This document shows positions 61,137-64,000 of a DNA stretch of 64,000 bases, piece by piece. The stretch spans positions 124,195 through 188,194 of the forward strand of contig NZ_KB889686.1 in the NCBI RefSeq assembly GCF_000372745.1. The letters are read 5' to 3'. The notes under the pieces were generated by a model. The model did not search any database, was not told where the DNA came from, and saw only the letters and a list, made by a program, of their open reading frames with translations. How positions within the stretch are numbered: the first letter of the stretch is position 1; each line of letters opens with the position of its first letter. Made by a program: the position numbers and the translations under genes. This stretch comes from Embleya scabrispora DSM 41855 (lineage in GTDB: Bacteria > Actinomycetota > Actinomycetes > Streptomycetales > Streptomycetaceae).

Positions 61137-61711
61137 GCCGTGGACGCCGCCGGGGACTTCCCGGGAAGCGCGGCCAACGGAATCTCGCAGGCATCGGAAT
61201 AGCCCTGCGACGTGATCCCGTGCGCCGTGTTGGTCCTGGTCGACAGGTTGGCGAAGCCGATGAACACGGTGAGTTCGACGAGCGCCGCCGGGCCGAGCCG
61301 GTCGAGCAGACTCGCCGACAGCTCGTCGGTGACGGTTGTCGGTGTGTTCGTCATGGCCTCGGCGTACTCCATCACCTCCCGCTCCAGCGGCGTGAACACC
61401 TCGGACTCACGCCAGCGCGGCACCTGGCCGGCCTTGGCCAGGTCCAGGTTCTCGTTCATCGCCGCGAAGTAGTTGATGTCGAGGCACCAACTGCAGCCGA
61501 CCTGCGCGGCAACGGCCATGTGCGCGAACGTCTTGAGGCTCGCATCGGCCGCATTCCACGCGCCCACCTTGGCCGAGAACTCCATGTTGGATATGGCGAC
61601 GTCGGGGTTGTTGAAGATCACCTCGACGGGTTCGGGCACCATCCCGAGCTGCTTGATCAGGTTGTCCCTCATCTCGGTGGGAAGCTCCGCCTTCGGGATA
61701 CGCGATGTCAC
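61133..61711 (-). CDS. Carboxymuconolactone decarboxylase family protein, ECF41 partner
   Basis: 192 aa from GTG 61711 with AAGGAGA upstream. CMD motifs: RIPKAELPTEMRDNLIKQLG, SLKTFAHMAVAAQVGCSWCL (CxxC), DINYFAAMNENL and VPRWRESEVFTPLEREVMEY. The CSWC pair and the His of FAHM fit the AhpD-like peroxidase site. It is transcribed with the sigma factor through an ATGA overlap and is probably a target or effector of it, as in other ECF41 loci. Confidence 0.9.
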   Translation of the reverse strand: MTSRIPKAELPTEMRDNLIKQLGMVPEPVEVIFNNPDVAISNMEFSAKVGAWNAADASLKTFAHMAVAAQVGCSWCLDINYFAAMNENLDLAKAGQVPRWRESEVFTPLEREVMEYAEAMTNTPTTVTDELSASLLDRLGPAALVELTVFIGFANLSTRTNTAHGITSQGYSDACEIPLAALPGKSPAASTA

Positions 61712-61840
61712 GGTGTTCTCCTTGTCCGGGGCCTGTCGGCCTGTTCGGCATGAAGACACCGCCCGGTCCGCCGATGTGACAACCACCGCCACGCACGGAT
61801 CGTCGGCACCGCACTCGCCGATCTCGGTGATGCCCTGACT

Positions 61841-61881
61841 TGTACCTGTGCCCGTGCCTGTACTCGGCCTGTGCCTGTGCC
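61841..61881. repeat. Short hexamer-type repeat (CTGTGC/CCGTGC)
   Basis: TGTACCTGTGCCCGTGCC is followed by TGTACTCGGCCTGTGCC and CTGTGCC, a run of near-hexamer units just downstream of the LysR stop and 130 bp upstream of the CMD start. Similar hexamers occur at 7485-7508 (GGCACG/GGCAAC) and 6363-6401. Confidence 0.6.
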
Positions 61882-61884
61882 GTC

Positions 61885-62817
61885 TCACTCGATGTCGTCG
61901 CTCGCGTGCGAGACGTTCCTTCCGGGTGCGCTCGGCGCTGCCAAGGTGTCGGTGGCGGCGCGGGTGAATGCCTGGGCGAGTGGGGAGTAGGCGGCTGTGC
62001 GCCAGACCAGGCCCCACGCCAGGGTGGGCGAGTCGTGGATGGGGACGTACGCGATGTCGCCTCGCGGGAAGTACTTGACCGCGTGCAGCGGCACCGGCGA
62101 GATGCCCAGGCCGGCCGCGATCGCCGTGAGCGTCTCGTGGGCCGTGGCGCTGGAGGGGCCGCGTGGGATCGGCTTGCCGCTGGGCGTCTGGGTCGGATTG
62201 ATCGCCTCGGCCCAGTACGCCGGGACCGAGTCGTCGATCCGGAACACCGGCCCGATCGCCAGGTCTTCGAGCGAGACCGAGGTACGGCCGGCGAATTCGT
62301 GCCGGGCCGACACCGCGAGCACCAGCGGTTCGGTCAGCACGATCGGACCCACCGTCAGATCGGGCTCCTCCACCGGCAACCACACCAGTTGCAGATCGAC
62401 ATCCCCGCTGCGCAGCAGCCCGAACGGGTCGCCGATGTGCGCCTCACGGATCCGCAGCTCGCAGTCGGGGTGCCGGGTCCGGAAGGTGTCCAGGACGTCG
62501 GGGATCTCGGCCAGCGTCGCATCCATCGTGCCCAGGCGCAGCGTTCCGGAGAGGCCGCGCGCCGCCGCCGCGGCCCGCTCGATCCCGTCCTGGATGCGCT
62601 GATAGCCCGCCGCGAGGTCGTCGCGCAGCTGCCGGCCGATCGGGGTCAGTGCCACGCGTCGGCTGGTGCGCTCGAACAGGGGTGCGCCGATCCGGCGTTC
62701 CTGTTGCTTGATCGCCTGGCTGACCCGGGCCGAGGAGACCAACAACCGCTCGGCGGTGCGGCCGAAGTGCAACTCCTCCGCCAGCACCAGGAAGATCTCG
62801 ATGTCCCGCAGCTCCAT
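61885..62817 (-). CDS. LysR family transcriptional regulator
   Basis: 310 aa from ATG 62817. HTH: MELRDIEIFLVLAEELHFGR, TAERLLVSSARVSQAIKQQE, RRIGAPLFERTSRRVALTPI. The effector domain follows: LRLGTMDATLAEIPDVLDTF, HIGDPFGLLRSGDVDLQLVW, LAVSARHEFAGRTSVSLEDL. It is divergent from a short-chain dehydrogenase, which is the likely target. The inducer is unknown. Confidence 0.92.
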   Translation of the reverse strand: MELRDIEIFLVLAEELHFGRTAERLLVSSARVSQAIKQQERRIGAPLFERTSRRVALTPIGRQLRDDLAAGYQRIQDGIERAAAAARGLSGTLRLGTMDATLAEIPDVLDTFRTRHPDCELRIREAHIGDPFGLLRSGDVDLQLVWLPVEEPDLTVGPIVLTEPLVLAVSARHEFAGRTSVSLEDLAIGPVFRIDDSVPAYWAEAINPTQTPSGKPIPRGPSSATAHETLTAIAAGLGISPVPLHAVKYFPRGDIAYVPIHDSPTLAWGLVWRTAAYSPLAQAFTRAATDTLAAPSAPGRNVSHASDDIE

Positions 62818-62951
62818 ACGCCCCCGCCGTTCGTCGCCGTACCGTGCCGTGTCGTGTTGCGCCGTGCCCCGTTGACCCGTTGCCCGCGGGTCGACGCCCC
62901 GCCGATGTGTCAGCCGATCGGAGCCGGTATCGATTCCCGCTTCGGCATCGG

Positions 62952-62965
62952 TAACCCCTGGGTTA
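62952..62965. promoter_or_regulatory. Candidate LysR operator
   Basis: TAACCC (62952-62957), a CT centre and GGGTTA (62960-62965) form a symmetric 14-bp site between the divergent LysR and SDR genes. The T-N11-A-like ends and position fit a LysR-type binding site. Confidence 0.5.
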
Positions 62966-63215
62966 ACAAGGGTTGCGATCATCGTCGTTGCTCGGACGCC
63001 GTCCCGGCACGATCGTAGAGACACGCCGAAACGGAACGCCCGAACACCGGACCGAGGCGTCCGATGACGGTGACCGACCGAGACGACTCACCAAGGCGAT
63101 CCACCAAGGCGATCCGTCTACGCGACTGATCGGCGCGACCCATCCATGTGCCGGACCGATGTGCCGGGCCGAGCCGACCGCCGCACGCCTCCACCCTCAC
63201 GAATCGGGGATCACC

Positions 63216-64000
63216 ATGGCCAAGACCGCCCTCGTCACCGGCGTGACCGGCGCGCTGGGTCTCCCGCTGGTGCGCGGATTGTGCCGCCGCCTCGGCGACG
63301 ACGGCGTGGTCTACCTGACATCCCGGGACCCGGAACGCGGGCGGGCCGCCGTCGCCCGGCTGCGCGGCGAGGGGTTCGCGCCGCGACTCGCGGTACTCGA
63401 ACCGGGCGACGCGGCCGGCGTCGGCGCGCTGGCCGACACGCTCGCCGACCGACACGGCGGCATGGACGTGGTGATCGCCGGCGCAGCCGCCCGGATCGCC
63501 TTCGGGGTACGCAATCAGGACCAGGTCAGGTCCTACGTCCGGACCGACAACCACGGCGCCCACCGGCTGATCGAGGCGTTCGTGCCGCTGCTCGCGGACG
63601 GGGCCCGGTTCGTACTCCTGGCAGGCGACTTCGGCGGGCTGCGGCACCTCCCGTACCGGCTGCGAGCGCGCTTCGACGTGGATCGGGCGAGTCTGGCCGA
63701 GCTGGCCGAGGTGATGGACGACTACGTGTGCGCCGTCGAGGAGGGCCGGGCGGCGGCCGAGGGCTGGCCGGCGTGGATCGGCGTTCCGTCGATGATCGGC
63801 CGGATCGCGGCGATGAAGATCCTGGCCCGGGACCTGGCCGAGGACGCGGTCCGGCGCGACATCGTGATCAACGCCGCGAGCGTGTGCCCCGCGGATCCGA
63901 CCGAACCGATGGACCCCGCCGAGTCGGCCGCGGAGATCGAGCGCGTCGCCGCCGACGTCCTGTGGCTGGCCACACTTCCGGCGGGCACGCCCGAGCCGTA
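63216..64000 (+). CDS. Short-chain dehydrogenase/reductase, truncated by the window end
   Basis: From ATG 63216 at least 261 residues. NAD(P) site: KTALVTGVTGALGLPLVRGL (TGxxGALG); then VVYLTSRDPERGRAAVARLR, MDVVIAGAAARIAFGVRNQD, NHGAHRLIEAFVPLLADGAR and RFVLLAGDFGGLRHLPYRLR. It resembles carbonyl-reductase-type SDRs of about 270-280 aa. It is divergent from LysR across about 400 bp with an operator-like repeat. The final residues lie outside the window. Confidence 0.85.
   Translation, partial: MAKTALVTGVTGALGLPLVRGLCRRLGDDGVVYLTSRDPERGRAAVARLRGEGFAPRLAVLEPGDAAGVGALADTLADRHGGMDVVIAGAAARIAFGVRNQDQVRSYVRTDNHGAHRLIEAFVPLLADGARFVLLAGDFGGLRHLPYRLRARFDVDRASLAELAEVMDDYVCAVEEGRAAAEGWPAWIGVPSMIGRIAAMKILARDLAEDAVRRDIVINAASVCPADPTEPMDPAESAAEIERVAADVLWLATLPAGTPEP

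Overview
The window is very GC-rich, with strong third-position G/C bias, many GTG starts, Streptomyces-type ribosome binding sites, and dense small regulator/oxidoreductase pairs. This points to an actinomycete of the Streptomycetaceae (Streptomyces, Embleya or a relative); the genus is an inference. No rRNA, tRNA, CRISPR or biosynthetic megasynthase is visible. The mix of accessory genes, gene stubs and a replication/partition cassette fits a chromosome arm or a large plasmid.

Layout. 1-4.6 kb: a decayed MFS exporter/ArsR-type pair, a DUF3291 protein, TetR, a divergent carboxymuconolactone decarboxylase/HxlR pair around a perfect 18-bp inverted repeat, and an XRE-TPR regulator. 4.6-12 kb: a minus-strand cluster of ROK regulator, APC permease, YhfX-like PLP protein, ROK kinase, SIS-domain enzyme and phosphoesterase, which looks like a catabolic operon for an amino-acid/amino-sugar compound. 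12-25 kb: stress and housekeeping-type genes (SRPBCC, MarR with divergent NmrA-like reductase and hydrolase, HAD phosphatase, ADP-ribosylglycohydrolase, CGNR regulator with MBL hydrolase, SUMF1-like protein, DUF4328, MarR with amidohydrolase) mixed with stubs of a P5C reductase and an acyl-CoA dehydrogenase.

25-37.5 kb: a complete second DNA polymerase III sliding clamp with a near-consensus LexA box 59 bp upstream. It is followed by a replication/partition cassette: a 155-aa protein, a winged-helix replication-initiator-like protein, and an overlapping parA-parB-like pair. The cassette is bracketed by two G-rich degenerate repeat blocks in inverted orientation, each with GCATGG words at its outer end. 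The right side runs into about 1.5 kb without genes and two oppositely oriented pieces of one MFS transporter. 37.6-41 kb: a rifampicin monooxygenase (Rox) gene with a rifamycin-associated element upstream, a GntR regulator and a PEBP protein.

41-64 kb: several one-component and ECF-sigma modules. These are ECF42 with its DGPF partner, a coupled DUF3995-sigma-SRPBCC operon, ECF41 with its carboxymuconolactone decarboxylase partner, a DHA2 exporter with a divergent double-domain Lrp regulator and a 9-copy 8-bp tandem repeat between them, a TetR/TetX-like pair, and LysR/SDR at the right edge. Smaller items are a frameshifted ridA, a 29-residue chorismate mutase stub, a SUKH protein and a small ribbon-helix-helix-like protein.

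Most modules read as regulator plus divergent detoxification or redox enzyme. The two most distinctive systems are the LexA-boxed clamp paralog beside the rep-par cassette, and the YhfX-SIS-ROK-APC catabolic cluster.
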